A stretch of 64,000 nucleotides of DNA from an uncultured Oscillospiraceae bacterium. Lineage in GTDB: Bacteria > Bacillota_A > Clostridia > Oscillospirales > Acutalibacteraceae. The DNA lies in NCBI GenBank assembly GCA_910587995.1, contig CAJUNS010000001.1, positions 135,102-199,101 on the forward strand, in the 5' to 3' direction. The position numbers and the translations under genes are program-made. A model generated the notes under the pieces. That model saw nothing but the letters and a program-made list of their open reading frames with translations. It was not told where the DNA came from and ran no database searches. Of the stretch, positions 16,429 through 25,877 are shown piece after piece (the stretch's first letter is position 1; every line of letters starts with the position of its first letter).

Positions 16429-17409
16429 CTAAGAGGCGCGGTTCATCAGCCCGGCGCAGAACCAAGCCAGCAGCAAGCCGGTGTTGGCGTTGCGGTCCAG
16501 CTTGTCCCGGCATTCCTCCGCCAAACCCGGCAGGCGGGCCAAGCGTCCCAGGGGCAGGGCGCAGAGCTTTTCCACCGCCGGTTCCGCGCCGCTCAAAAGC
16601 TCCCGCCCCCCCATGCGCACCGCGCATGCGTCACGAAAAATCAGAGAGAGCCGCTCCAATGTTTCCCGGAAGAGAGCCCGGTCCTTTTGCAGCTCCGCCG
16701 ACACGGCCAGCAGCCGGTGCCCGCCCGAGGCCAGCATGGCTCCGGCCATTTCCACCGCCACGGCGAAGGCCTGGCCCGCCCGGCCTCCTTCCAGTTCTTC
16801 CAGCATCCGGCCCAGGTTTCCCCCGCACAGCCTGGCCAACTCCTCCGCCCGGTCCCCGGCCTCCGGCCTGTGCTCCTTCAGCCAGCGGGCCGCGTCCTCC
16901 ACGGCGGGGGGGCGCAGGGTAAAAATCTGAGACCGGGACCGAATGGTGGGCAGCACCGCCCCCGCGCTGGGGCACAGCATGAGGAAAACCGCCCCCTTAG
17001 GCGGCTCCTCCACCAGCTTGAGCAGGGTATTCTGGGCGGCGGGCAGGGTTCGGGGGCCAAAGTCCACAATATAGACATTGTAGTCCGCCTCTTCGGGCAT
17101 GCGGTACGCGTCCTCCAGCATCTCCCGCCCAGCCTCTACCGAAAGGGAGCCGCTGGCCCCGCTTCCCTGAAACCGCCGGATGTCCGGATGGGACCCGGCC
17201 TGGGCCCGCAGGCAGCTGGGGCACTGGCCGCAGGGGGCCCGGGGCTTGTCCCGGCAGACCAGGGCCTGGGCGGTCAGCCCGGCCAGGGTCTGTTTGCCGC
17301 AGCCCCGCTCTCCCTGAAAAATCACCGCATGAGGAAAACGCCCCGCGGCAAACGCGGCGCGCAGTCCCTCTTTTACGCTTTCATTCCCTAAAAAACCGGG
17401 AAACTCCAT
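16429..17409 (-). CDS. holB: DNA polymerase III delta-prime subunit
   Basis: 326 aa. A clamp-loader AAA+ protein with PHAVIFQGERGCGKQTLA as Walker A, a four-cysteine zinc module (C, then CGQCPSC) and the sensor region LLKLVEEPP typical of delta-prime and gamma/tau. It loads the sliding clamp at the replication fork. Its start overlaps the darA stop (TGATG), so the genes are translationally coupled. Confidence 0.93.
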   Translation of the reverse strand: MEFPGFLGNESVKEGLRAAFAAGRFPHAVIFQGERGCGKQTLAGLTAQALVCRDKPRAPCGQCPSCLRAQAGSHPDIRRFQGSGASGSLSVEAGREMLEDAYRMPEEADYNVYIVDFGPRTLPAAQNTLLKLVEEPPKGAVFLMLCPSAGAVLPTIRSRSQIFTLRPPAVEDAARWLKEHRPEAGDRAEELARLCGGNLGRMLEELEGGRAGQAFAVAVEMAGAMLASGGHRLLAVSAELQKDRALFRETLERLSLIFRDACAVRMGGRELLSGAEPAVEKLCALPLGRLARLPGLAEECRDKLDRNANTGLLLAWFCAGLMNRAS

Positions 17410-17732
17410 CAGACTTTCTCAAAGCGGTCCACATTGAGCACAAAGATGGTGGACCCGCCCACCGTGACCTCCACCGGGAAGGAGGAGTACATGCCCACCT
17501 CCATGTTGGAGGAGTGGGGCACAATCTGGGTGCGGCGGCTGCTGTACTTGGCGATGATGCCAATGACCTCATCCACCTTGCCGTCCTCCACGCCGGAGAT
17601 AAAGGTGGTGTTTCCGGCCATCAAAAAGCCGCCGGTGGTGGCCAGCTTGGTAACGGAAAAGCCTTCGCGGGTCAAAGCGGAGGATACGGCTCCGCTGTCG
17701 TCGTTGCTGACAATGGCGAGGATCAGTTTCAT
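17409..17732 (-). CDS. darA: Cyclic-di-AMP-binding PII-like protein DarA (YaaQ)
   Basis: 107 aa, the usual length. A PII-like fold starting MKLILAIVSNDD, with the TTGGFLMAGNTTF segment and the conserved C-terminal GGSTIFVLNVDRFE. In Firmicutes this family binds cyclic-di-AMP as a trimer; its output is not well defined. ATG with AAAGGA upstream. First gene of darA-holB-ricT. Confidence 0.95.
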   Translation of the reverse strand: MKLILAIVSNDDSGAVSSALTREGFSVTKLATTGGFLMAGNTTFISGVEDGKVDEVIGIIAKYSSRRTQIVPHSSNMEVGMYSSFPVEVTVGGSTIFVLNVDRFEKV

Positions 17733-17812
17733 AACATATCGTCCTTTGCAGGGGTATTTTTTAATACGCCGGGAAAGCCCATGTCCGGCACAGGTCATAA
17801 GTCTATGGATTT

Positions 17813-17821
17813 ATTATAACA
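17813..17821 (-). promoter_or_regulatory. Probable extended -10 promoter of darA
   Basis: TGTTATAAT on the minus strand, an extended -10 element, 80 bases upstream of the darA start. No convincing -35 box. Confidence 0.5.
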
Positions 17822-17873
17822 CATTTTAGACCGAAACGCCAGACCTGAACGAACATTTCGAGCTGTGCAGCTT

Positions 17874-19163
17874 CTACAGAAAATCTTTGCTTTTTTTGAC
17901 ATCCTTGGCAAAATAGAAGAGAGCGAACAGGTTTGGCAGGGCCATTAGGCCGTTAAAAGCGTCCCCCAGGCGGAACACATGCTCCAGGGGCAGCAGGCAT
18001 CCCGCCAGGGCCGCTCCCGCCGCCAGAGCCGGGTAGAACCGCCGCAAAGGCCCCTGGGTCAGGTAGTAAAGGGCCTCCCGGCCATAGCAGCACCAGGCCA
18101 CCACTGTGGCCAGGGCAAACAGCGCCGTGCAGCCCGAGACAGCCCAGCCTCCGGCCTCCCCCAGCGCGGCCTGATAGGCGTAAAAGGTGAGCTGGGCCCC
18201 CTCCAGCTGGGGCGGCATGCTGCACAAAATGCACAGGCCGGTTATGGTGCACATAACGGTGGTATCGGCAAACACTTGAAAAATACCCATGCGTCCCAGT
18301 TCCTCGGGGCTGTGGCCCTGGGCGTTCTGGTAGGCAAAGGCCGAGCTGCCCAGGCCCGCCTCATTGGTAAACACCCCCCGGGACACTCCGGCCCGCATAG
18401 CCAAAAGCATCCCCGCGCCGCCCCCCAGCCCAGCCCGCAGGGAAAAGGCCCCCTGGAAGACGCTTTGCAGGGCCCCGGGCAGGTTGGCCCGAAAGACCCA
18501 GATCACCCCCAGGGATGAGGCGAAAAACAGCAGGCTCATGGCAGGCACCAGCTTTTCCGCCACCTTTCCGGCGATTCGCAGCCCGCCCCGGGCCACAAAA
18601 AAGGTGAGCCCTCCCGCTCCCAGGGCCGTGGCCCACAGGGGCACGCCCAGCTCCCCGCAGGCGGAAGCCAGGGCGTTGGTCTGGACCATGCCGCCCATGC
18701 CCAGGGAGGACAGGCAGCAGCCCAGGGCATAGACAGCGGCCAGGGCCCCGCCATATTTCCCGGCCTTTTCTATGTAGCACAGGGGCCCGGCGGCGCGGGA
18801 GCCAGAGCCCTGGCGGAAGCGGGCCGACAGGTAGTTTTCGGCGTACACGGTCATCATGCCAAGGCCAGCGGAGGCCCACATCCAAAAGAGGGCCCCAGGG
18901 CCCCCGGCGGTGAGGGCTGTGGCCACCCCCACAATGTTCCCCGTGCCAATGGACCCAGCCAGAGCCGTGGCGATGGCCTGGAACCGGCCCCGCCCCTGGC
19001 CGGAGCCTCCCCGGCCCAGAGCTGCGCCCAGCCAGCGCCCAAAGCCCCGCAGCTGAAAAAACGCGCTGGCATAGGAAAAAGCGGACCCCGCCGCCAAAAT
19101 CAGCAAGAGCACATGCCAGCCCCACAGGGCCCTGGCCAGCCAGTCCAGCGCCTGGTTAAGCAT
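17874..19163 (-). CDS. Sodium:alanine (AGCS family) symporter
   Basis: 429 aa with about ten hydrophobic membrane segments. Family signatures include GSIGTGNIVGVATAL and SRGVFTNEAGLGSSAFA. AGCS carriers import alanine or glycine, sometimes glutamine, with sodium or protons. The start is ATG at 19163, overlapping the end of the amidase-like gene by eight bases; an upstream in-frame ATG lies inside that gene. Confidence 0.9.
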   Translation of the reverse strand: MLNQALDWLARALWGWHVLLLILAAGSAFSYASAFFQLRGFGRWLGAALGRGGSGQGRGRFQAIATALAGSIGTGNIVGVATALTAGGPGALFWMWASAGLGMMTVYAENYLSARFRQGSGSRAAGPLCYIEKAGKYGGALAAVYALGCCLSSLGMGGMVQTNALASACGELGVPLWATALGAGGLTFFVARGGLRIAGKVAEKLVPAMSLLFFASSLGVIWVFRANLPGALQSVFQGAFSLRAGLGGGAGMLLAMRAGVSRGVFTNEAGLGSSAFAYQNAQGHSPEELGRMGIFQVFADTTVMCTITGLCILCSMPPQLEGAQLTFYAYQAALGEAGGWAVSGCTALFALATVVAWCCYGREALYYLTQGPLRRFYPALAAGAALAGCLLPLEHVFRLGDAFNGLMALPNLFALFYFAKDVKKSKDFL

Positions 19164-19653
19164 GGGGGGCAGCTCCCAGAAAATCGGCGGCGGCCCGGGC
19201 CAGGGCGGCGGCAATGGCGTCCACATTGTTCACCAGCCAGGCCTCGTCCTGAGGGTTGTCGTGGTAGCCCAGCTTCACCAGCAGGGCCGGAACTTTGGGG
19301 GTGCGCAGTTCCTCGGGCACAGGGGTGGGGGCGGATTCCACCAAAGCGGGCTCTGGGTACACGGACTTGATGGCCTGGGTAAAAATCTCCGCCGCGCGCT
19401 TTCCAGCGGGGCTGTAGGCATAATAATAGACCTCAGCTCCTTTTATTTTGGCCTCAATCTCCTGGGGCGCCGCGTGGCTGCGCAGGGTCAGGCTGAGGCC
19501 GCAGCCCTCCTCTTCCGCACTGGCGGGGGCAACGCCCCAGCTCTCCAGCTTTGGCTCCATGGCCGCCGCGATGCGGGACATCCAATAGGCCTCGTGGCCG
19601 CCGTTGGGGTAGGGGTCGGGGCGGGTAGAGGGGTTCAGGCACAGTTTTGCCAT
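19156..19653 (-). CDS. Degenerate N-acetylmuramoyl-L-alanine amidase-like protein
   Basis: 165 aa. The layout follows a clostridial Amidase_3-type family: LNPSTR at the start, GGHEAYWM, a YYYAYSPAGKRAAE strand-helix, and LLVKLGYHDNPQDEAWL. Where that family normally has LHSNAAP and LVEIGYHDN, this protein has LRSHAAP and LVKLGYHDN, so a metal-ligand histidine and the catalytic glutamate appear lost. No signal peptide. Probably inactive or binding only. The gene overlaps the symporter gene. Confidence 0.7.
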   Translation of the reverse strand: MAKLCLNPSTRPDPYPNGGHEAYWMSRIAAAMEPKLESWGVAPASAEEEGCGLSLTLRSHAAPQEIEAKIKGAEVYYYAYSPAGKRAAEIFTQAIKSVYPEPALVESAPTPVPEELRTPKVPALLVKLGYHDNPQDEAWLVNNVDAIAAALARAAADFLGAAPHA

Positions 19654-19739
19654 AGGGATACGTCCTTTCTGTTTGATGTATAGTTAACGCGGAGTCTGCA
19701 AGCGCTTTTTCCGCTGGGCTCAAAGGGTTTCTTCCCCGC

Positions 19740-20612
19740 TTAAGACAAGCCCAGTTTGCCCTCAAAAAACTCCTTCGAGCTCATGCCCGAGGGCCTTAAA
19801 TACCGTCCCATGCCGTACAGGGATTCCGGGTCCCGGGTGATCCGCGCCCGTTTCTCCCGGCAGGTCATGGTGGCCGCAAAGCCCATGTCTTTGACGATAC
19901 CTGGGCTCGCCTTGCTCATGGCCCCAAAGGGGTACACAAAAGCCGCCGGGGCTTTGCCCAAATGGGCCAGCGCGGCCTCCTGGGCTTTGGTCAGGTCCTC
20001 CACCAGCATGGCCCTGTACTGGGCGTCCGTCTCCCCAGCCTTCTGTCCGGCGCCTTCCCGGCCGCCCTTGTTGGCGTGCAGGTTGTAGCTGTGGTTTTGC
20101 ACCTCCACCAGGCCGGAGTCCACCATCTCTTTCAGCTGGTCCCAGGTGGCGTGGGTGTAGTAGGCGCTGGTCTCGCCGCTCTCCGTGTACTGGTCCGCGT
20201 AGCGGCCGATGGGCGAGATGACAAACTTGCACTGGTACTTTTGGGCCAGAGGGAAGGCGTAAAGGTAATTATTATAATATCCGTCGTCAAAGGTCAGCAA
20301 AACCGGCTTTTCCGGCAGGCTGGCCCCTTGGGTATAAGCAATCAGGTCTTCCACCAAAATGGTGGTGTAGCCGTGCTTTTTCAGGTAGAGCAGGTCGTTT
20401 TCAAACTCTGCCGGCGAAATCACATAGCGGCCATGCTGGGCCTCGTCCTTCAGCAGCGCGTGGTACATGACCACAGGAATTTCCACCGGCTCCTCCACCG
20501 CCCGTACGCTGACCACCGCCGCGGCCCCCAAAGCCAGCGCCACCGCCGCCAGGGCCAGGACCCGCAGGTTCAGCCGGACCAGCAGAAAAAGGCGTTTTTC
20601 CCTTTTGCCCAT
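19740..20612 (-). CDS. Membrane-anchored polysaccharide deacetylase
   Basis: 290 aa. A basic N-terminus and one membrane anchor (about 15-37) are followed by a NodB homology domain: motif 1 TFDDG (107-111), motif 2 QNHSYNLH and motif 3 VYPFG. These extracellular enzymes remove N-acetyl or related groups from cell-wall glycans, often peptidoglycan. GGAGG lies upstream of the ATG. Divergent from the HAD gene. Confidence 0.88.
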   Translation of the reverse strand: MGKREKRLFLLVRLNLRVLALAAVALALGAAAVVSVRAVEEPVEIPVVMYHALLKDEAQHGRYVISPAEFENDLLYLKKHGYTTILVEDLIAYTQGASLPEKPVLLTFDDGYYNNYLYAFPLAQKYQCKFVISPIGRYADQYTESGETSAYYTHATWDQLKEMVDSGLVEVQNHSYNLHANKGGREGAGQKAGETDAQYRAMLVEDLTKAQEAALAHLGKAPAAFVYPFGAMSKASPGIVKDMGFAATMTCREKRARITRDPESLYGMGRYLRPSGMSSKEFFEGKLGLS

Positions 20613-20687
20613 GGCTCTCCCTCCTTACTATGTTCCGCTATCCATATTTATACGCGCGAAAAGATAAAATTATTCTGGTAAACCCTA

Positions 20688-20716
20688 TGGAAAACAAGGG
20701 CGGAACATGGTATAAT
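20688..20716 (+). promoter_or_regulatory. Promoter of the HAD/signal-peptidase-like/RNA methyltransferase genes
   Basis: TATAAT (20711-20716) with a weak TGGAAA -35 box 17 bases upstream. Confidence 0.5.
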
Positions 20717-20785
20717 GGCGAGAAAGCGGCCTGCGCGCGGCTGGGCTTTACGCCGCGCCCGCCGGTACCTTTGGGAGGCTCTGCT

Positions 20786-21622
20786 ATGGAAAAAACCTTG
20801 TACGTCAGCGACCTGGACGGCACCCTGCTGAACCGGCAGAGCCGCCTGTCCCCCTTCACCCAGCAGGCCCTGAACCGGCTGCTGGAAAAGGGGATGCTCT
20901 TCACCTTTGCCACGGCCCGGTCCTGGCGCTCGGCCCGTGTGGCGGCTCAGGGCCTCTCTCCGTTCCTGCCCTGGATTATCCGCAACGGCGCGGCCTTTGC
21001 CAACGGCCAGACCGGTGTGAGAACAGGCGAGGCCTTCTTCACCCACGCCCAGCGGGAGGAAATCCTGCGCCGCTGCGCCGGCCTGGGCCTTTGGCCCCTT
21101 GTCTACAGCATGCGGCATGGGGAGGAGAAGGTATCCTACCTGGACAGCGCGCCCCGGCACCAGGGCATGGCCCATTACATTGCCAGCAGGCAGGGGGACA
21201 AGCGTCTGACCCCTGTGGACAGCCTCCAGGCCCTTTTACAGGACGAGGCCTATTATTTCAGGTTTATTCACACCAAAGAGGCCCTTGTCCCTCTCTGGAA
21301 GGAGCTGAAGGACCTGCCCTGGCTGAACCTGACCTTTCAGCAGGAGCTCTACCGGCAGGAGTATTGGCTTGAGATCACCTCAGAGCAGGCCACCAAGGCC
21401 CAGGCGGCCCTCCGGCTGAAGCAGGAGCTGGGCTGCACCCGGCTGGTTGCCTTTGGAGACGCCATGAACGACCTGCCCCTGTTTCAGGCAGCGGAGGAGA
21501 GCTATGCCACGGCCAACGCCATGCCCCAGGTAAAGGCAGCGGCCACAGCAGTCATTGGCAGCAATGAGGAGGACGGGGTAGCCCGGTTCCTTCTGGAACG
21601 ATTTGGGGAGGTGCTGGTATGA
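20786..21622 (+). CDS. HAD-superfamily phosphatase, Cof type
   Basis: 278 aa. HAD motif I is DLDGTLL (nucleophile D9, acid D11); motif IV is GDAMNDLPLF. The cap is of the large C2 type inserted between them, as in Cof/YidA proteins that act on sugar phosphates and other small phosphates. The start was chosen for GGGAGG seven bases upstream. The stop overlaps the next gene's start by four bases. Confidence 0.88.
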   Translation: MEKTLYVSDLDGTLLNRQSRLSPFTQQALNRLLEKGMLFTFATARSWRSARVAAQGLSPFLPWIIRNGAAFANGQTGVRTGEAFFTHAQREEILRRCAGLGLWPLVYSMRHGEEKVSYLDSAPRHQGMAHYIASRQGDKRLTPVDSLQALLQDEAYYFRFIHTKEALVPLWKELKDLPWLNLTFQQELYRQEYWLEITSEQATKAQAALRLKQELGCTRLVAFGDAMNDLPLFQAAEESYATANAMPQVKAAATAVIGSNEEDGVARFLLERFGEVLV

Positions 21623-22197
21623 AGGGAATCATCAATTTGCTCCGGGTGCTTCTCATCGGCGTCTGGGGCCTGGCGCTGACAGTCTGCGTCAGCCTGTATT
21701 TTGACGCCCACAGCCCCCGGCAGCTGCCAGGAGGCCATGCCCCCTGGACTGTGGCGGACAGCGCCATGGAGCCCACCTACCGTAAGGGCGACCTGGCTAT
21801 TCTGGATATGAAGCAGGCCGCAGAGCCCGGGGACGCGGTGCTGGTAAAGGGAGAAACCGGCCCGCTGTTCCGGCGGATTATCGGCACCACCGGGGACCAG
21901 TACATTTTCAAGGGCGACGGAGGGGAGGAGAGCTTTCTGGCCGGGCCCCAGGCTGTTACGGGGGTCTGCGTCGCCTACCTGCCCGGCTGCGGGGCCGCGG
22001 CGGCGTTTTTATACAGCCTGCCGGGCATTCTCCTGGTGGCCGCTGTGGGGCTGGCATTGATTATTCTGCCCGGGAGGCTGAGCGGGGACAAAAAGGCCGC
22101 CCCTAAGGCCCCTCAGCCGGTTGAACCCGCCGCCAGTCCGGACGGGCCCCCCAGACCGGCCCGCGCGCCCCGGGACCGGTACACCCCCAGACACTGA
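21619..22197 (+). CDS. Signal peptidase I-like membrane protein lacking the catalytic serine
   Basis: 192 aa. N-terminal membrane segment (about 5-28), an S26-type beta fold, a second membrane segment (about 130-150) and a Pro/Arg-rich tail, as in SipW-like signal peptidases. The nucleophile motif normally reads SMEPT; here it is DSAMEPTY, with alanine in the serine position, and the general-base motif (HRI or KRI) reads LFRRIIG. It is thus probably not a peptidase. The start overlaps the HAD gene stop. Confidence 0.75.
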   Translation: MKGIINLLRVLLIGVWGLALTVCVSLYFDAHSPRQLPGGHAPWTVADSAMEPTYRKGDLAILDMKQAAEPGDAVLVKGETGPLFRRIIGTTGDQYIFKGDGGEESFLAGPQAVTGVCVAYLPGCGAAAAFLYSLPGILLVAAVGLALIILPGRLSGDKKAAPKAPQPVEPAASPDGPPRPARAPRDRYTPRH

Positions 22198-22214
22198 CCA
22201 GAAAGGAGCGCCCT

Positions 22215-22988
22215 ATGCCGGAACTACCCAAAAAGTATAAAAAGGATTTTTCCCATTCCTATGCTCTTGGTCCCTTCCCCACCTTTGAGCTGCTGCGCCG
22301 CCGCCCAGAACAGGCCCTGGCTGTCTATTTTCGGGCGGATTTTCATGACCAGGAGAAGCTCCAGGCCCTTTGCGCCCAGCTGGGCGTGCCCTGCCAGTGC
22401 TCGGCAAAAGCCCTGGAGCGCATCAGCCAAAAGGAAGTCTGCTACGCGGCGGGCGTGTTTCAAAAATACCCCGGCCAGCTGGGCCCTCATGCCCCTCACG
22501 CGGCCCTGGTCCAGCCCGGAGACATGGGGAATCTGGGCACCATTCAGCGCACGCTTTTGGGCTTTGGGGTGAAAAATCTGGCCCTCATTGGCGGGGGCGC
22601 GGACCGGTGGAACCCCAAAACCATCCGGGCCTCTATGGGCGCCGCCTTTCAAGTGGAGGCGGAGGAATTCCCAGACTTTCCCGCCTATCTGGCCCGGTAC
22701 GGGGCGGGGCGGGAGATTTTCCCCTTTATGCTGGATGGGGGACAGGTGCTGACCCCGGAGAACGTCCCCCAGGCGGCCCGGTATACTTTGGTGTTCGGCA
22801 ACGAGGCCACCGGCCTGCCCCCGGAGTACCAGCGCTATGGGCAGAGCCTGTTCATCGCCCAGAGCCCGGAGGTGGACTCGCTGAACCTGGCGGTAGCCGT
22901 GGCAGTGGGTACGTATTTGTTCGTCAACCGGAACGGAGACGGGCCGGGCGGCGGGCGGCAAGGATATGAAAAAGCCTGCCCCTTTTAA
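22215..22988 (+). CDS. SpoU/TrmH-family RNA 2'-O-methyltransferase
   Basis: 257 aa. The SPOUT motifs are clear: GDMGNLGTIQRT (motif 1), LVFGNEATGLP (motif 2) and VDSLNLAVAVAVGTYL (motif 3). An N-terminal substrate-binding segment of about 95 residues precedes them. It methylates a ribose in rRNA or tRNA; the target is unknown. AGAAAGGAG precedes the ATG. Confidence 0.9.
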   Translation: MPELPKKYKKDFSHSYALGPFPTFELLRRRPEQALAVYFRADFHDQEKLQALCAQLGVPCQCSAKALERISQKEVCYAAGVFQKYPGQLGPHAPHAALVQPGDMGNLGTIQRTLLGFGVKNLALIGGGADRWNPKTIRASMGAAFQVEAEEFPDFPAYLARYGAGREIFPFMLDGGQVLTPENVPQAARYTLVFGNEATGLPPEYQRYGQSLFIAQSPEVDSLNLAVAVAVGTYLFVNRNGDGPGGGRQGYEKACPF

Positions 22989-23111
22989 AAGAGGGGGATG
23001 GCGTCCCTTGGCGAGGCCTTTCCGCTGGCCCGGGGGAGGCTTTCCCGTTTCTTTGCCGGGCCGCCGCTGTTTACGACGCAATTTTGAAATCTTCCCCAAC
23101 GAGGTGTGAAT

Positions 23112-24038
23112 ATGCGCGATCTCACTGCCGCTGTGCTGGCCGATGTGCACGGAAATTACCGGGCTCTTCAGGCCTGCTTGGACTATGCCCAGGCCCGCCG
23201 GGCGGACCAATATCTGTTTTTGGGCGACTACATCACCGACCACCCCTACCCCCAGCGGGTTATGGCCCTGCTCTATGCCGCCCAAGACCGGCTCCCCTGC
23301 CGGTTTATTCGGGGAAACCGGGAAGATTATATGATCCATTACCGGCAAAACGGCGGGCGGGACTCCGCCGGGGTCCCCTGGAAAAACGGCTCGCCCCAAG
23401 GGGCCCTGCTTCACTGTTATGAGAACCTGACCAGCCGGGATGTGGACTGGTTTGAGAGCCTGCCCATTTCCGGCCTGTGGCAGCCCCAGGGCGCGCCGCC
23501 CATCGCCTACTGCCACGGCTCGCCGGAGCAGACCCGGGACGAGATGCGGGGGGACCGCCGCTCCCTGGAGATGCTGGGCAATACCCCGGCGGAGCTGCTG
23601 GTCAAGGGCCACAACCACCGCCACTGGATGCTGGCTCACCGGGGCAAACGGCTGGTATGCGCCGGGTCCGTGGGCAACGCCATTGACCGCAGAGCTAAGC
23701 CCGGCCCCCCTGTTCGAACCAGCTTGGTCAAAATGGCGCAAATGGCCTTTCTTCATCTGAAACAGGGCCGCTGGCAGGTGGAATACGTCCGGGTGCCTTA
23801 CGATTGGCAGGGCGCGCTGGAGGATTTAAAAACCTCCGGCCTATACCAGCGGGCTCCGGTGTGGGCGGCTATGCTCCGTTACAACATTTTAACCGGCTGC
23901 GACCCCTTCAACACTCTGCCCACCCGGGCGACGGCGCTGTATGCCCAAGAAACCGGCCTCCCAGCCCCCTGGAGCGCGGTGCCGGAGGCATATTGGGAGA
24001 GGGCGGCGGCAGAATTCCACGTCAGCACTATTTTTTAA
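23112..24038 (+). CDS. Calcineurin-like metallophosphoesterase
   Basis: 308 aa. Metal motifs in order: LADVHGNYRA, LGDYITD, RGNRED, YCHGSPEQ and KGHNHRHW. YfcE/YmdB-like fold; substrate unknown. The start is ATG with GAGG seven bases upstream rather than the GTG six bases earlier. Its stop lies directly against repeat E. Confidence 0.85.
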   Translation: MRDLTAAVLADVHGNYRALQACLDYAQARRADQYLFLGDYITDHPYPQRVMALLYAAQDRLPCRFIRGNREDYMIHYRQNGGRDSAGVPWKNGSPQGALLHCYENLTSRDVDWFESLPISGLWQPQGAPPIAYCHGSPEQTRDEMRGDRRSLEMLGNTPAELLVKGHNHRHWMLAHRGKRLVCAGSVGNAIDRRAKPGPPVRTSLVKMAQMAFLHLKQGRWQVEYVRVPYDWQGALEDLKTSGLYQRAPVWAAMLRYNILTGCDPFNTLPTRATALYAQETGLPAPWSAVPEAYWERAAAEFHVSTIF

Positions 24039-24040
24039 TG

Positions 24041-24406
24041 CCGCGGGGTTCGGGGTGCCCCCGCTGGCAATGCCGCGGGGTCCGGCAAAGCTTCACCTCA
24101 CCGGGGTGGTAGGCGCTGGCACCGATAACGCGTAGGTAAGATGCTGCCGATGGGCTGGACCTACTATGGGAAAGGAACCATCCCCAAACCGAGCGCAAAG
24201 CTAGCTCCTGTACCCCGCCCAAACGCGTAAAAGTTTTTGAAGGTTCTTAGGAAACTTTTTTCAAAAAGTTTCCTAAGACGCCGGAGCCAGCGGGACGCTA
24301 CCGGTAGGCTGGACCCACTATGGGAAGGGAACCAGCCCCAAACCGAGCGCAAAGCCAGCTCCTACACCCCGCCCAAACGCGTAAAAGTTTTTTGAAGATT
24401 CTTAAG
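24041..24406. repeat. Repeat family E, locus 1 (two tandem units)
   Basis: Two partial units (24041-24276 and 24277-24406) share GCTGGACC(C/T)ACTATGGGAA, CCCCAAACCGAGCGCAAAG and CCCGCCCAAACGCGTAAAAG. The boundary has a hairpin of CTTAGGAAACTTTTT and its complement. The same repeat occurs inverted at 32026-32460. This fills the gap between the phosphoesterase and the MATE gene; no gene is seen here. Confidence 0.8.
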
Positions 24407-24438
24407 CTGCCAGAGGCGACCTAAGGAAAGGAGAAATT

Positions 24439-25776
24439 ATGAGAATTCGAAACATGACGGAGGGCAGCCCTGTGAAGCTGCTGCTGACCTTCGCCCTGCC
24501 GCTGATGGTGGGAAACGTTTTTCAACAGCTGTACACCGTGGTGGATACCGCCGTGGTGGGTCAGGTGGTGGGGGTCAAGGCCCTGGCGGCGCTGGGGGCC
24601 TCGGACTGGCTGAACTGGCTGGTACTCAGCGTGGTGCAGGGCTTTGCCCAGGGTTTTTCCATTTTGATGGCCCAATACTTTGGGGCCAAAGACTACCGCC
24701 AGCTTTCCCGGTCCGTGGGGGTCTCCACCAGCTTATGCGGCATTGCGGCAGTGGTTATTTTGGTGCTCAGCCAGCTTTGCGCCCGGCCGGTGCTGGGGCT
24801 GCTGAACACCCCGGGGGACATCCTCGGCGACTCCCTTCTCTATCTGCGCATCATCTTTGGGGGCATCCCCATTGTGGCGGCATATAATTTATTGGCCTCC
24901 ATTCTGCGGGCCCTGGGGGACAGCAAAACGCCCCTTTACGCGGTGGTGGTGGCCACGGTGGTAAACATCGCCCTGGACCTGCTGTTCGTGATGGGCCTGC
25001 ACTGGGGCATTGCCGGAGCGGCGGGAGCCACGGTTATCGCCCAGGCGGTCTCTACGGTATACTGCTTTATTAATGTGCGCAAAATCACCATCCTCCAGCT
25101 GGAGCCCTCGGACTTTAAGCCCGACCCGGCCATGAGCTTGGCTCTGTTGAAGCTGGGCTCTCCTGTGGCCCTGCAAAACGGCATCATCTCTGTGGGCGGC
25201 ATGGTGGTCCAGTCGGTCATCAACCGCTACGGCATGCTGTTCATCGCGGGCTTTACCGCCACCAACAAGCTGTACGGCCTTTTGGAGATTGCCGCCACCT
25301 CTTACGGCTACGCGGTGACCTCCTTTGTGGGCCAAAACCTGGGCGGGCGGCTTATCAAGCGCATTAAGCAGGGCATGCGCTCCGCCGCTGTGATCGCCCT
25401 GCTGACCTCGGCGGTGATTGCCACGGCTATGCTGCTGCTGGGCAAGCTCTTCTTGGGTCTGTTCATCTCCGGCTCGCCGGAGGAAGTGGAGGCCTCCATG
25501 CAGATTGCCTACCACTATCTGGCCATTATGAGCCTGTGCCTGCCGGTGCTCTACATGCTGCACATCTACCGCTCGGCCCTTATGGGCCTGGGCGATACGG
25601 TAGTGCCTATGGTCTCGGGCTTTGTGGAGATGGTCATGCGCCTGGGCATTGCCATGCTGCTGCCCCTGGCCATTGGCCAGGAGGGCATTTTCTACGCGGA
25701 GGTAGGAGCCTGGACCGGGGCGGCGGTGCTGCTGGTGGCGTCCTACTATGTGCGGATAAACCGGCAGAGGGAGTAG
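24439..25776 (+). CDS. MATE-family efflux transporter
   Basis: 445 aa with twelve predicted membrane helices in two related halves. The N-terminal helix has the MATE pattern (LPLMVGNVFQQLYTVVDTAVVG). Exports drugs or metabolites by sodium or proton exchange; substrate unknown. Start with AAAGGAG upstream. Confidence 0.92.
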   Translation: MRIRNMTEGSPVKLLLTFALPLMVGNVFQQLYTVVDTAVVGQVVGVKALAALGASDWLNWLVLSVVQGFAQGFSILMAQYFGAKDYRQLSRSVGVSTSLCGIAAVVILVLSQLCARPVLGLLNTPGDILGDSLLYLRIIFGGIPIVAAYNLLASILRALGDSKTPLYAVVVATVVNIALDLLFVMGLHWGIAGAAGATVIAQAVSTVYCFINVRKITILQLEPSDFKPDPAMSLALLKLGSPVALQNGIISVGGMVVQSVINRYGMLFIAGFTATNKLYGLLEIAATSYGYAVTSFVGQNLGGRLIKRIKQGMRSAAVIALLTSAVIATAMLLLGKLFLGLFISGSPEEVEASMQIAYHYLAIMSLCLPVLYMLHIYRSALMGLGDTVVPMVSGFVEMVMRLGIAMLLPLAIGQEGIFYAEVGAWTGAAVLLVASYYVRINRQRE

Positions 25777-25877
25777 GAGCGGGCTTCCTTCTTCCGTCCC
25801 CAGGCCGCCCATTCCGGCAGGGCTGCGGGACGCTGCCGGCTGGCTGCCTGAAAACAGGAACGGCTGATTCATACGCA

